NCBI RefSeq assembly: GCF_910591885.1
Contig: NW_025963590.1
Span: 248,001-312,000 of the forward strand
DNA from: Bombus terrestris
Lineage: Eukaryota; Arthropoda; Insecta; Hymenoptera; Apidae
Direction: 5' to 3'
DNA length: 64,000 nucleotides
Shown piece after piece: positions 1-13,150 of this stretch (position 1 is the stretch's first letter; each line of letters starts with the position of its first letter). The notes below the pieces were generated by a model, which saw only the letters and a list, made by a program, of their open reading frames with translations, did not search any database and was not told the origin of the DNA. The position numbers and the translations under genes were made by a program.

Positions 1-660
1 ACATCGTGGGACAACGTGGGACAACGTGGGACAACGTGGGACAACGTGGGACACCGTTGGACACCGTGGGACACCGTTGGACACCGTTGGACACCGTGGG
101 ACACCGTGGGACACCGTTGGACATCGTTGGACACCGTTGGACACCGTTGGACATCGTGGGACAACGTGGGACAACGTGGGACAACGTGGGACAACGTGGG
201 ACAACGTGGGACAACGTGGGACAACGTGGGACAACGTGGGACAACGTGGGACAACGTGGGACAACGTGGGACATCGTGGGACAACGTGGGACAACCTGGG
301 ACAACGTGGGACACCGTTGGACAACGTGGGACACCGTTGGACATCGTTGGACACCGTGGGACAACGTGGGACAACGTGGGACAACGTGGGACACCGTTGG
401 ACACCGTTGGACATCGTTGGACATCGTTGGACATCGTGGGACACCGTTGGACATCGTTGGACACCGTTGGACATCGTTGGACACCGTGGGACAACGTGGG
501 ACAACGTGGGACAACGTGGGACACCGTTGGACATCGTTGGACACCGTTGGACATCGTTGGACACCGTGGGACACCGTTGGACACCGTTGGACACCGTTGG
601 ACATCGGTGGACATCGTGGGACACCGTTGGACACCGTTGGACATCGTTGGACACCGTTGG
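1..660. repeat. Satellite, left end without an assigned higher-order repeat
   Basis: The stretch is a mixture of P runs and R/S-rich segments. A variant unit acaacctggg at 291 also appears inside later blocks (5,121, 6,181, 7,781, 8,831, 9,891, 11,511), so this end is probably a piece of a related block that continues to the left of the window. I see nothing other than satellite units. Confidence 0.8.
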
Positions 661-1390
661 ACACCGTGGGACAACGTGGGACAACGTGGGACAACGTGGG
701 ACAACGTGGGACAACGTGGGACAACGTGGGACACCGTTGGACACCGTGGGACACCGTTGGACAACGTGGGACAACGTGGGACAACGTGGGACAACGTGGG
801 ACAACGTGGGACACCGTTGGACACCGTGGGACACCGTTGGACACCGTTGGACATCGTTGGACACCGTGGGACAACGTGGGACAACGTGGGACAACGTGGG
901 ACAACGTGGGACAACGTGGGACATCGTGGGACAACGTGGGAAAACGTGGGACAACGTGGGACAACGTGGGACAACGTCGGACACCGTTGGACAACGTGGG
1001 ACACCGTTGGACATCGTTGGACACCGTGGGACAACGTGGGACAACGTGGGACAACGTGGGACACCGTTGGACACCGTTGGACATCGTTGGACATCGTTGG
1101 ACATCGTGGGACACCGTTGGACATCGTTGGACACCGTTGGACACCGTTGGACATCGTTGGACATCGTTGGACATCGTGGGACACCGTTGGACATCGTTGG
1201 ACATCGTTGGACAACGTGGGACATCGTGGGACAACGTGGGACAACGGCGGACAACTTGGGACAACGTGTGACACCGTTGGACACCGTGGGACACCGTTGG
1301 ACACCGTTGGACACCGTTGGACACCGTGGGACACCGTTGGACACCGTTGGACATCGTTGGACACCGTTGGACACCGTTGGACACCGTTGG
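661..1390. repeat. 1.2-kb higher-order repeat, copy 1
   Basis: This segment matches 1,821-2,600 unit by unit. The offset is 1,180 bp up to about 910 and 1,210 bp from 921 on. Shared rare variants are aaaacgtggg (941 and 2,151), acaacgtcgg (971 and 2,181) and a unit ending gtgtg (1,261 and 2,471). The shift in offset comes from three units, including aaaccatgga at 2,081, present only in copy 2. A partial third copy of the marker cassette lies at 1,651-1,710. Confidence 0.88.
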
Positions 1391-1820
1391 ACACCGTGGG
1401 ACAACGTGGGACAACGTGGGACAACGTGGGACAACGTGGGACAACGTGGGACAACGTGGGACAACGTGGGACAACGTGGGACAACGTGGGACAACGTGGG
1501 ACAACGTGGGACAACGTGGGACAACGTGGGACACCGTTGGACATCGTTGGACAACGTGGGACATCGTGGGACAACGTGGGACAACGTGGGACAACGTGGG
1601 ACAACGTGGGACACCGTTGGACAACGTGGGACAACGTGGGACAACGTGGGACATCGTGGGACAACGTGGGAAAACGTGGGACAACGTGGGACAACGTGGG
1701 ACAACGTCGGACACCGTTGGACAACGTGGGACACCGTTGGACATCGTTGGACACCGTGGGACAACGTGGGACAACGTGGGACACCGTTGGACACCGTTGG
1801 ACATCGTTGGACAGCGTTGG
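1391..1820. repeat. Satellite spacer with a partial third copy of the 1.2-kb marker cassette
   Basis: A long P run starts just after 1,390. The unit aaaacgtggg at 1,671 and acaacgtcgg at 1,701 repeat the 941/971 and 2,151/2,181 marker pairs with the same 30-bp spacing. The cassette is therefore present three times within 1.3 kb. A single unit acagcgttgg at 1,811 is private to this place. Confidence 0.8.
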
Positions 1821-2600
1821 ACACCGTGGGACAACGTGGGACAACGTGGGACAACGTGGGACAACGTGGGACAACGTGGGACAACGTGGGACAACGTGGG
1901 ACAACGTGGGACACCGTTGGACACCGTGGGACACCGTTGGACAACGTGGGACAACGTGGGACAACGTGGGACAACGTGGGACAACGTGGGACACCTTTGG
2001 ACACCGTGGGACACCGTTGGACACCGTTGGACATCGTTGGACACCGTGGGACAACGTGGGACAACGTGGGACAACGTGGGAAACCATGGAACAACGTGGG
2101 ACAACGTGGGACAACGTGGGACAACGTGGGACATCGTGGGACAACGTGGGAAAACGTGGGACAACGTGGGACAACGTGGGACAACGTCGGACACCGTTGG
2201 ACAACGTGGGACACCGTTGGACATCGTTGGACACCGTGGGACAACGTGGGACAACGTGGGACAACGTGGGACACCGTTGGACACCCTTGGACATCGTTGG
2301 ACATCGTTGGACATCGTGGGACACCGTTGGACATCGTTGGACACCGTTGGACACCGTTGGACATCGTTGGACATCGTTGGACATCGTGGGACACCGTTGG
2401 ACATCGTTGGACATCGTTGGACAACGTGGGACATCGTGGGACAACGTGGGACAACGGGGGACAACGTGGGACAACGTGTGACACCGTTGGACACCGTGGG
2501 ACACCGTTGGACACCGTTGGACACCGTTGGACACCGTGGGACACCGTTGGACACCGTTGGACATCGTTGGACACCGTTGGACACCGTTGGACACCGTTGG
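1821..2600. repeat. 1.2-kb higher-order repeat, copy 2
   Basis: This is the second copy of 661-1,390. Differences include acacctttgg at 1,991, aaaccatgga at 2,081, and acacccttgg at 2,281 in place of R. The block ends where copy 2 has two more R units than copy 1 before the next Q. Confidence 0.88.
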
Positions 2601-4410
2601 ACACCGTTGGACACCGTTGGACACCGTGGGACAACGTGGGACAACGTGGGACAACGTGGGACAACGTGGGACAACGTGGGACAACGTGCGACAACGTGGG
2701 ACACCGTTGGGCATCGTTGGACACCGTGGGACAACGTGGGACAACGTGGGACAACGTGGGACAACGTGGGACAACGTGGGACACCGTTGGACATCGTTGG
2801 ACAACGTGGGACATCGTGGGACAACGTGGGACAACGTGGGACAACGTGGGACAACGTGGGACACCGTTGGACAACGTGGGACAACGTGGGACAACGTGGG
2901 ACACCGTGGGACAACGTGGGACAACGTGGGACAACGTGGGACAACGTGGGACACCGTTGGACACCGTTGGACATCGTTGGACACCGTTGGACACCGTGGG
3001 ACATCGTTGGACACCGTTGGACACCGTGGGACAACGTGGGACAACGTGGGACAACGTGGGACAACGTGGGACAACGTGGGACAACGTGGGACACCGTGGG
3101 ACAACGTAGGACAACGTGGGACAACGTGGGACACCGTTGGACATCGTTGGACAACGTGGGACATCGTGGGACAACGTGGGACAACGTGGGACAACGTGGG
3201 ACAACGTGGGACACCGTTGGACACCGTGGGACACCGTTGGACACCGTTGGACACCGTGGGACACCGTTGGACACCGTTGGACATCGTTGGACACCGTTGG
3301 ACACCGTTGGACACCGTTGGACACCGTGGGACAACGTGGGACAACGTGGGACAATGTGGGACAACGTGGGACAACGTGGGACAACGTGGGACAACGTGGG
3401 ACAACGTGGGACAACGTGGGACAACGTGGGACAACGTGGGACAACGTGGGACACCGTTGGGCATCGTTGGACACCGTGGGACAACGTGGGACAACGTGGG
3501 ACAACGTGGGACACCGTTGGACACCGTTGGACATCGTTGGACATCGTTGGACATCGTGGGACACCGTTGGACATCGTTGGACATCGTTGGACACCGTTGG
3601 ACATCGTTGGACATCGTTGGACATCGTTGGACACCGTTGGACACCGTTGGACACCGTTGGACACCGTTGGACACCGTTGGACACCGTTGGACATCGGTGG
3701 ACATCGTGGGACACCGTTGGACACCGTTGGACACCGTGGGACAACGTGGGACAACGTGGGACAACGTGGGACAACGTGGGACAACGTGGGACAACGTGGG
3801 ACAACGTGGGACAACGTGGGACAACGTGGGACAACGTGGGACAACGTGGGACAACGTGGGACAACGTGGGACACCGTTGGACATCGTTGGACAACGTGGG
3901 ACAACGTGGGACAACGTGGGACAACGTGGGACAACGTGGGACAACGTGGGACACCGTTGGACACCGTGGGACACCGTTGGACACCGTTGGACATCGTTGG
4001 ACACCGTGGGACAACGTGGGACAACGTGGGACAACGTGGGACACCGTTGGACACCGTGGGACAACGTGGGACAACGTGGGACAACGTGGGACACCGTTGG
4101 ACATCGTTGGACATCGTTGGACATCGTTGGACACCGTTGGACACCGTTGGACACCGTTGGACACCGTTGGACACCGTTGGACATCGGTGGACATCGTGGG
4201 ACACCGTTGGACACCGTTGGACATCGTTGGACACCGTTGGACACCGTGGGACAACGTGGGACAACGTGGGACAACGTGGGACAACGTGGGACAACGTGGG
4301 ACAACGTGGGACAACGTGGGACACCGTTGGACACCGTGGGACACCGTTGGACAACGTGGGACAACGTGGGACAACGTGGGACAACGTGGGACAACGTGGG
4401 ACACCGTTGG
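2601..4410. repeat. Satellite, mixed segment
   Basis: The segment alternates P runs (the longest about 13 units near 3,741-3,870) with R/S-rich stretches. It holds the first head motif at 3,101 (a gtagg unit followed by P-P-R-S-P-U), two gcatcgttgg units (2,711 and 3,461) and an isolated acaatgtggg at 3,351. I could not match it as a whole to another block in the window. Confidence 0.75.
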
Positions 4411-4750
4411 ACTCCGTGGGACACCGTTGGACACCGTTGGACATCGTTGGACACCGTGGGACAACGTGGGACAACGTGGGACAACGTGGGAAACCATGGA
4501 ACAACGTGGGACAACGTGGGACAACGTGGGACAACGTGGGACAACGTGGGACACCGTTGGACATCGTTGGACACCGTGGGACAACGTGGGACAACGTGGG
4601 ACACCGTTGGACACCGTTGGACATCGTTGGACATCGTTGGACACCGTTGGACACCGTTGGACACCGTTGGACACCGTGGGACAACGTGGGACAACGTGGG
4701 ACAACGTGGGACAACGTGGGACAACGTGGGACAATGTGGGACAACGTAGG
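4411..4750. repeat. 320-bp marker cassette, copy 1 of 4
   Basis: The cassette is defined by actccgtggg at 4,411, aaaccatgga at 4,491, acaatgtggg at 4,731 and acaacgtagg at 4,741. The same marker order with the same 320-bp spacing between the first and third markers occurs at 7,101, 8,371 and 10,831. Confidence 0.9.
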
Positions 4751-6420
4751 ACAACGTGGGACAACGTGGGACACCGTTGGACATCGTTGGACAACGTGGG
4801 ACATCGTGGGACAACGTGGGACAACGTGGGACAACGTGGGACAACGTGGGACACCGTTGGACACCGTGGGACACCGTTGGACACCGTTGGACACCGTGGG
4901 ACACCGTTGGACACCGTTGGACATCGTTGGACACCGTTGGACACCGTTGGACATCGTGGGACAACGTGGGACAACGTGGGACAACGTGGGACAACGTGGG
5001 ACAACGTGGGACAACGTGGGACAACGTGGGACAACGTGGGACAACGTGGGACAACGTGGGACAACGTGGGACAACGTGGGACATCGTGGGACAACGTGGG
5101 ACAACGTGGGACAACGTGGGACAACCTGGGACAACGTGGGACACCGTTGGACAACGTGGGACACCGTTGGACATCGTTGGACACCGTGGGACAACGTGGG
5201 ACAACGTGGGACAACGTGGGACACCGTTGGACACCGTTGGACATCGTTGGACACCGTTGGACATCGTTGGACACCGTGGGACACCGTTGGACACCGTTGG
5301 ACACCGTTGGACATCGGTGGACATCGTGGGACACCGTTGGACACCGTTGGACATCGTTGGACACCGTTGGACACCGTGGGACAACGTGGGACAACGTGGG
5401 ACAACGTGGGACAACGTGGGACAACGTGGGACAACGTGGGACACCGTTGGACACCGTTGGACATCGTTGGACACCGTGGGACAACGTGGGACAACGTGGG
5501 ACAACGTGGGACAACGTGGGACAACGTGGGACACCGTTGGACAACGTGGGACACCGTTGGACACCGTGGGACAACGTGGGACACCGTGGGACACCGTTGG
5601 ACAACGTGGGACAACGTGGGACAACGTGGGACAACGTGGGACAACGTGGGACAACGTGGGACAACGTGGGACACCGTTGGACACCGTTGGACACCGTGGG
5701 ACACCGTTGGACACCGTTGGACATCGTTGGACACCGTTGGACACCGTTGGACACCGTTGGACACCGTGGGACAACGTGGGACAACGTGGGACAACGTGGG
5801 ACAACGTGGGACAACGTGGGACAACGTGGGACAACGTGGGACAACGTGGGACAACGTAGGACAACGTGGGACAACGTGGGACAACGTGGGACAACGTGGG
5901 ACAACGTGGGACAACGTAGGACAACGTGGGACAACGTGGGACACCGTTGGACACCGTGGGACACCGTTGGACACCGTTGGACACCGTGGGACACCGTTGG
6001 ACACCGTTGGACATCGTTGGACACCGTTGGACACCGTTGGACATCGTGGGACAACGTGGGACAACGTGGGACAACGTGGGACAACGTGGGACAACGTGGG
6101 ACAACGTGGGACAACGTGGGACAACGTGGGACAACGTGGGACATCGTGGGACAACGTGGGACAACGTGGGACAACGTGGGACAACCTGGGACAACGTGGG
6201 ACACCGTGGGACAACGTGGGACACCGTTGGACATCGTTGGACACCGTGGGACAACGTGGGACAACGTGGGACAACGTGGGACACCGTTGGACACCGTTGG
6301 ACATCGTTGGACATCGTTGGACATCGTGGGACACCGTTGGACATCGTTGGACACCGTTGGACATCGTTGGACACCGTGGGACAACGTGGGACAACGTGGG
6401 ACAACGTGGGACAACGTGGG

Positions 6421-6660
6421 ACAACGTGGGACACCGTTGGACACCGTGGGACACCGTTGGACACCGTTGGACATCGTTGGACACCGTGGGACAACGTGGG
6501 ACAACGTGGGACAACGTGGGAAACCATGGAACAACGTGGGACAACGTGGGACACCGTTGGACACCGTGGGACACCGTTGGACACCGTTGGACATCGTTGG
6601 ACACCGTGGGACAACGTGGGACAACGTGGGACAACGTGGGAAACCATGGAACAACGTGGG
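6421..6660. repeat. 120-bp tandem duplication carrying the aaaccatgga unit
   Basis: Twelve units ending in aaaccatgga are present twice in tandem, with the marker at 6,521 and 6,641. The pair was copied with the 3.7-kb block and is seen again at 10,231 and 10,351. A similar 120-bp doublet occurs far away at 62,455 and 62,575. Confidence 0.92.
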
Positions 6661-7100
6661 ACAACGTGGGACAACGTGGGACAACGTGGGACAACGTGGG
6701 ACACCGTTGGACATCGTTGGACACCGTGGGACAACGTGGGACAACGTGGGACACCGTTGGACACCGTTGGACATCGTTGGACACCGTTGGACACCGTGGG
6801 ACAACGTGGGACAACGTGGGACAACGTGGGACAACGTGGGACAACGTAGGACAACGTGGGACAACGTGGGACAACGTGGGACAACGTGGGACACCGTTGG
6901 ACATCGTTGGACACCGTTGGACACCGTGGGACAACGTGGGACAACGTGGGACAACGTGGGACAACGTGGGACAACGTGGGACAACGTGGGACAACGTGGG
7001 ACAACGTGGGACACCGTTGGACACCGTGGGACACCGTTGGACAACGTGGGACAACGTGGGACAACGTGGGACAACGTGGGACAACGTGGGACACCGTTGG

Positions 7101-7440
7101 ACTCCGTGGGACACCGTTGGACACCGTTGGACATCGTTGGACACCGTGGGACAACGTGGGACAACGTGGGACAACGTGGGAAACCATGGAACAACGTGGG
7201 ACAACGTGGGACAACGTGGGACAACGTGGGACAACGTGGGACACCGTTGGACATCGTTGGACACCGTGGGACAACGTGGGACAACGTGGGACACCGTGGG
7301 ACACCGTTGGACATCGTTGGACATCGTTGGACACCGTTGGACACCGTTGGACACCGTTGGACACCGTGGGACAACGTGGGACAACGTGGGACAACGTGGG
7401 ACAACGTGGGACAACGTGGGACAATGTGGGACAACGTAGG
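7101..7440. repeat. 320-bp marker cassette, copy 2 of 4
   Basis: actccgtggg is at 7,101, aaaccatgga at 7,181, acaatgtggg at 7,421 and acaacgtagg at 7,431. The next two units are P and a second gtagg unit, a doublet shared with the copy at 11,161-11,181. Confidence 0.9.
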
Positions 7441-8370
7441 ACAACGTGGGACAACGTAGGACACCGTTGGACATCGTTGGACAACGTGGGACATCGTGGG
7501 ACAACGTGGGACAACGTGGGACAACGTGGGACAACGTGGGACACCGTTGGACACCGTGGGACACCGTTGGACACCGTTGGACACCGTGGGACACCGTTGG
7601 ACACCGTTGGACATCGTTGGACACCGTTGGACACCGTTGGACATCGTGGGACAACGTGGGACAACGTGGGACAACGTGGGACAACGTGGGACAACGTGGG
7701 ACAACGTGGGACAACGTGGGACAACGTGGGACAACGTGGGACATCGTGGGACAACGTGGGACAACGTGGGACAACGTGGGACAACCTGGGACAACGTGGG
7801 ACACCGTTGGACAACGTGGGACACCGTTGGACATCGTTGGACACCGTGGGACAACGTGGGACAACGTGGGACAACGTGGGACACCGTTGGACACCGTTGG
7901 ACATCGTTGGACATCGTTGGACATCGTGGGACACCGTTGGACATCGTTGGACACCGTTGGACATCGTTGGACACCGTGGGACAACGTGGGACAACGTGGG
8001 ACAACGTGGGACACCGTTGGACATCGTGGGACACCGTTGGACATCGTTGGACACCGTGGGACACCGTTGGACACCGTTGGACACCGTTGGACATCGGTGG
8101 ACATCGTGGGACACCGTTGGACACCGTTGGACATCGTAGGACACCGTTGGACACCGTGGGACAACGTGGGACAACGTGGGACAACGTGGGACAACGTGGG
8201 ACAACGTGGGACAACGTGGGACAACGTGGGACAACGTGGGACAACGTGGGACAACGTAGGACAACGTGGGACAACGTGGGACAACGTGGGACAACGTGGG
8301 ACAACGTGGGACACCGTTGGACAACGTGGGACAACGTGGGACAACGTGGGACAACGTGGGACACCGTTGG

Positions 8371-8710
8371 ACTCCGTGGGACACCGTTGGACACCGTTGG
8401 ACATCGTTGGACACCGTGGGACAACGTGGGACAACGTGGGACAACGTGGGAAACCATGGAACAACGTGGGACAACGTGGGACAACGTGGGACAACGTGGG
8501 ACAACGTGGGACACCGTTGGACATCGTTGGACACCGTGGGACAACGTGGGACAACGTGGGACACCGTTGGACACCGTTGGACATCGTTGGACATCGTTGG
8601 ACACCGTTGGACACCGTTGGACACCGTTGGACACCGTGGGACAACGTGGGACAACGTGGGACAACGTGGGACAACGTGGGACAACGTGGGACAATGTGGG
8701 ACAACGTAGG
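8371..8710. repeat. 320-bp marker cassette, copy 3 of 4, at the junction of the two 3.7-kb copies
   Basis: actccgtggg is at 8,371, aaaccatgga at 8,451, acaatgtggg at 8,691 and acaacgtagg at 8,701. Its offset from copy 1 is 3,960 bp, not the 3,710 of the surrounding block, so it was joined to this place by a different event. Confidence 0.88.
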
Positions 8711-11700
8711 ACAACGTGGGACAACGTGGGACAACGTGGGACAACGTGGGACAACGTGGGACAACGTGGGACAACGTGGGACAACGTGGGACATCGTGGG
8801 ACAACGTGGGACAACGTGGGACAACGTGGGACAACCTGGGACAACGTGGGACACCGTTGGACAACGTGGGACACCGTTGGACATCGTTGGACACCGTGGG
8901 ACAACGTGGGACAACGTGGGACAACGTGGGACACCGTTGGACACCGTTGGACATCGTTGGACACCGTTGGACATCGTTGGACACCGTGGGACACCGTTGG
9001 ACACCGTTGGACACCGTTGGACATCGGTGGACATCGTGGGACACCGTTGGACACCGTTGGACATCGTTGGACACCGTTGGACACCGTGGGACAACGTGGG
9101 ACAACGTGGGACAACGTGGGACAACGTGGGACAACGTGGGACAACGTGGGACACCGTTGGACACCGTTGGACATCGTTGGACACCGTGGGACAACGTGGG
9201 ACAACGTGGGACAACGTGGGACAACGTGGGACAACGTGGGACACCGTTGGACAACGTGGGACACCGTTGGACACCGTGGGACAACGTGGGACACCGTGGG
9301 ACACCGTTGGACAACGTGGGACAACGTGGGACAACGTGGGACAACGTGGGACAACGTAGGACAACGTGGGACAACGTGGGACACCGTTGGACACCGTTGG
9401 ACACCGTGGGACACCGTGGGACACCGTTGGACATCGTTGGACACCGTTGGACACCGTTGGACACCGTTGGACACCGTGGGACAACGTGGGACAACGTGGG
9501 ACAACGTGGGACAACGTGGGACAACGTGGGACAACGTGGGACAACGTGGGACAACGTGGGACAACGTAGGACAACGTGGGACAACGTGGGACAACGTGGG
9601 ACAACGTGGGACAACGTGGGACAACGTAGGACAACGTGGGACAACGTGGGACACCGTTGGACACCGTGGGACACCGTTGGACACCGTTGGACACCGTGGG
9701 ACACCGTTGGACACCGTTGGACATCGTTGGACACCGTTGGACACCGTTGGACATCGTGGGACAACGTGGGACAACGTGGGACAACGTGGGACAACGTGGG
9801 ACAACGTGGGACAACGTGGGACAACGTGGGACAACGTGGGACAACGTGGGACATCGTGGGACAACGTGGGACAACGTGGGACAACGTGGGACAACCTGGG
9901 ACAACGTGGGACACCGTTGGACAACGTGGGACACCGTTGGACATCGTTGGACACCGTGGGACAACGTGGGACAACGTGGGACAACGTGGGACACCGTTGG
10001 ACACCGTTGGACATCGTTGGACATCGTTGGACATCGTGGGACACCGTTGGACATCGTTGGACACCGTTGGACATCGTTGGACACCGTGGGACAACGTGGG
10101 ACAACGTGGGACAACGTGGGACAACGTGGGACAACGTGGGACACCGTTGGACACCGTGGGACACCGTTGGACACCGTTGGACATCGTTGGACACCGTGGG
10201 ACAACGTGGGACAACGTGGGACAACGTGGGAAACCATGGAACAACGTGGGACAACGTGGGACACCGTTGGACACCGTGGGACACCGTTGGACACCGTTGG
10301 ACATCGTTGGACACCGTGGGACAACGTGGGACAACGTGGGACAACGTGGGAAACCATGGAACAACGTGGGACAACGTGGGACAACGTGGGACAACGTGGG
10401 ACAACGTGGGACACCGTTGGACATCGTTGGACACCGTGGGACAACGTGGGACAACGTGGGACACCGTTGGACACCGTTGGACATCGTTGGACACCGTTGG
10501 ACACCGTGGGACAACGTGGGACAACGTGGGACAACGAGGGACAACGTGGGACAACGTAGGACAACGTGGGACAACGTGGGACAACGTGGGACAACGTGGG
10601 ACACCGTTGGACATCGTTGGACACCGTTGGACACCGTGGGACAACGTGGGACAACGTGGGACAACGTGGGACAACGTGGGACAACGTGGGACAACGTGGG
10701 ACAACGTGGGACAACGTGGGACAACGTGGGACAACGTGGGACACCGTTGGACACCGTGGGACACCGTTGGACAACGTGGGACAACGTGGGACAACGTGGG
10801 ACAACGTGGGACAACGTGGGACACCGTTGGACTCCGTGGGACACCGTTGGACACCGTTGGACATCGTTGGACACCGTGGGACAACGTGGGACAACGTGGG
10901 ACAACGTGGGAAACCATGGAACAACGTGGGACAACGTGGGACAACGTGGGAAAACGTGGGACAACGTGGGACACCGTTGGACATCGTTGGACACCGTGGG
11001 ACAACGTGGGACAACGTGGGACACCGTTGGACACCGTTGGACATCGTTGGACATCGTTGGACACCGTTGGACACCGTTGGACACCGTTGGACACCGTGGG
11101 ACAACGTGGGACAACGTGGGACAACGTGGGACAACGTGGGACAACGTGGGACAATGTGGGACAACGTAGGACAACGTGGGACAACGTAGGACACCGTTGG
11201 ACATCGTTGGACAACGTGGGACATCGTGGGACAACGTGGGACAACGTGGGACAACGTGGGACAACGTGGGACACCGTTGGACACCGTGGGACACCGTTGG
11301 ACACCGTTGGACACCGTGGGACACCGTGGGACACCGTTGGACATCGTTGGACACCGTTGGACACCGTTGGACATCGTGGGACAACGTGGGACAACGTGGG
11401 ACAACGTGGGACAACGTGGGACAACGTGGGACAACGTGGGACAACGTGGGACAACGTGGGACAACGTGGGACATCGTGGGACAACGTGGGACAACGTGGG
11501 ACAACGTGGGACAACCTGGGACAACGTGGGACACCGTTGGACAACGTGGGACACCGTTGGACATCGTTGGACACCGTGGGACAACGTGGGACAACGTGGG
11601 ACAACGTGGGACACCGTTGGACACCGTTGGACATCGTTGGACATCGTTGGACATCGTGGGACACCGTTGGACATCGTTGGACACCGTTGGACATCGTTGG

Positions 11701-12200
11701 ACACCGTGGGACAACGTGGGACAACGTGGGACAACGTGGGACACCGTTGGACATCGTTGGACACCGTTGGACATCGTTGGACACCGTGGGACACCGTTGG
11801 ACACCGTTGGACACCGTTGGACATCGGTGGACATCGTGGGACACCGTTGGACACCGTTGGACATCGTAGGACACCGTTGGACACCGTGGGACAACGTGGG
11901 ACAACGTGGGACAACGTGGGACAACGTGGGACAACGTGGGACAACGTGGGACAACGTGGGACAACGTGGGACAACGTGGGACAACGTAGGACAACGTGGG
12001 ACAACGTGGGACAACGTGGGACAACGTGGGACAACGTGGGACACCGTTGGACAACGTGGGACAACGTGGGACAACGTGGGACAACGTGGGACAACGTGGG
12101 ACACCGTTGGACACCGTGGGACACCGTTGGACACCGTTGGACATCGTTGGACACCGTGGGACAACGTGGGACAACGTGGGACAACGTGGGACAACGTGGG
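8701..12200. repeat. 3.7-kb higher-order repeat, copy 2
   Basis: This is the partner of 4,961-8,450. Private changes include a gtagg unit at 9,351, Q in place of R at 9,411, acaacgaggg at 10,531 and a second aaaacgtggg at 10,951. Its right part also serves as the left part of the following 2.9-kb repeat, so successive amplifications overlap. Confidence 0.9.
10831..11170. repeat. 320-bp marker cassette, copy 4 of 4
   Basis: actccgtggg is at 10,831, aaaccatgga at 10,911, acaatgtggg at 11,151 and acaacgtagg at 11,161. No further copy is seen to the right, so this lineage is confined to 4.4-11.2 kb. Confidence 0.9.
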
Positions 12201-13150
12201 AAACCATGGAACAACGTGGGACAACGTGGGACAACGTGGGACACCGTTGGACACCGTGGGACAACGTGGGACAACGTGGGACACCGTTGGACACCGTTGG
12301 ACATCGTTGGACACCGTTGGACACCGTGGGACAACGTGGGACAACGTGGGACAACGTGGGACAACGTGGGACAACGTAGGACAACGTGGGACAACGTGGG
12401 ACACCGTTGGACATCGTTGGACAACGTGGGACATCGTTGGACAACGTGGGACATCGTGGGACAACGTGGGACAACGTGGGGTCAACGTGGGACACCGTTG
12501 GACAACGTGGGACACCGTTGGACATCGTTGGACACCGTGGGACAACGTGGGACAACGTGGGACAACGTGGGACACCGTTGGACACCGTTGGACATCGTTG
12601 GACATCGTTGGACATCGTGGGACACCGTTGGACATCGTTGGACACCGTTGGACATCGTTGGACACCGTGGGACAACGTGGGACAACGTGGGACAACGTGG
12701 GACACCGTTGGACATCGTTGGACACCGTTGGACATCGTTGGACACCGTTGGACACCGTGGGACAACGTGGGACAACGTGGGACAACGTGGGACAACGTGG
12801 GACAACGTGGGACAACGTGGGACAACGTGGGACAACGTGGGACACCGCTGGACACCGTGGGACACCGTTGGACAACGTGGGACAACGTGGGACAACGTGG
12901 GACAACGTGGGACAACGTGGGACACCGTTGGACACCGTGGGACACCGTTGGACAACGTGGGACAACGTGGGACAACGTGGGACAACGTGTGACAACGTGG
13001 GACACCGTTGGACACCGTGGGACACCGTTGGACACCGTTGGACATCGTTGGACACCGTGGGACAACGTGGGACAACGTGGGACAACGTGGGAAACCATCG
13101 AACAACGTGGGACAACGTGGGACAACGTGGGGCAACGTGGGACAACGTGG
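11171..13150. repeat. 2.9-kb higher-order repeat, copy 1
   Basis: It matches 14,092-16,040 with an offset of 2,921 bp at the left (acaacctggg at 11,511 pairs with the unit at 14,432). The offset is 2,911 bp after about 12,100 and 2,890 bp after the 12,481 insertion (aaaccatcga at 13,092 pairs with 15,982). The last step is a 21-bp insertion of two units plus one base in this copy. Confidence 0.87.
12481..12491. other. 11-bp unit: single-base insertion that shifts the array register by +1
   Basis: After the P unit at 12,471-12,480 an extra g is followed by tcaacgtggg, which also has t in place of the first a. It is the only unit longer than 10 bp that I find. The corresponding place in the other copy (near 15,380) has no extra base, so the change happened after, or during, the 2.9-kb duplication. 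Confidence 0.93.

Larger units (their letters stand above)
4961..8450. repeat. 3.7-kb higher-order repeat, copy 1
   Basis: Rare markers here recur 3,710 bp to the right up to about 6,850 (5,121, 5,851, 5,911, 6,181, 6,521, 6,641 and 6,841 pair with 8,831, 9,561, 9,621, 9,891, 10,231, 10,351 and 10,551). They recur at 3,730 bp from about 7,100 to 8,260. The 20-bp step is two extra P units in copy 2 between 6,841 and 7,101. The left edge lies somewhere in the P run at 4,961-5,080. Beyond about 8,380 the offset drifts to 3,750 and similarity stops. Confidence 0.9.

Noticed and set aside
2081..2090. aaaccatgga as a translation start (atg in a ccatgg context)
   Set aside because: It is a recurrent satellite variant present about 35 times, copied with surrounding units. 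Nothing downstream differs from satellite.
1..7439. A coding minisatellite, as in mucin- or antifreeze-type proteins
   Set aside because: A 10-bp period does not preserve a reading frame per unit, substitutions show no codon-position pattern, and all frames are equally open. Coding repeats normally have periods divisible by three and unique flanking exons.
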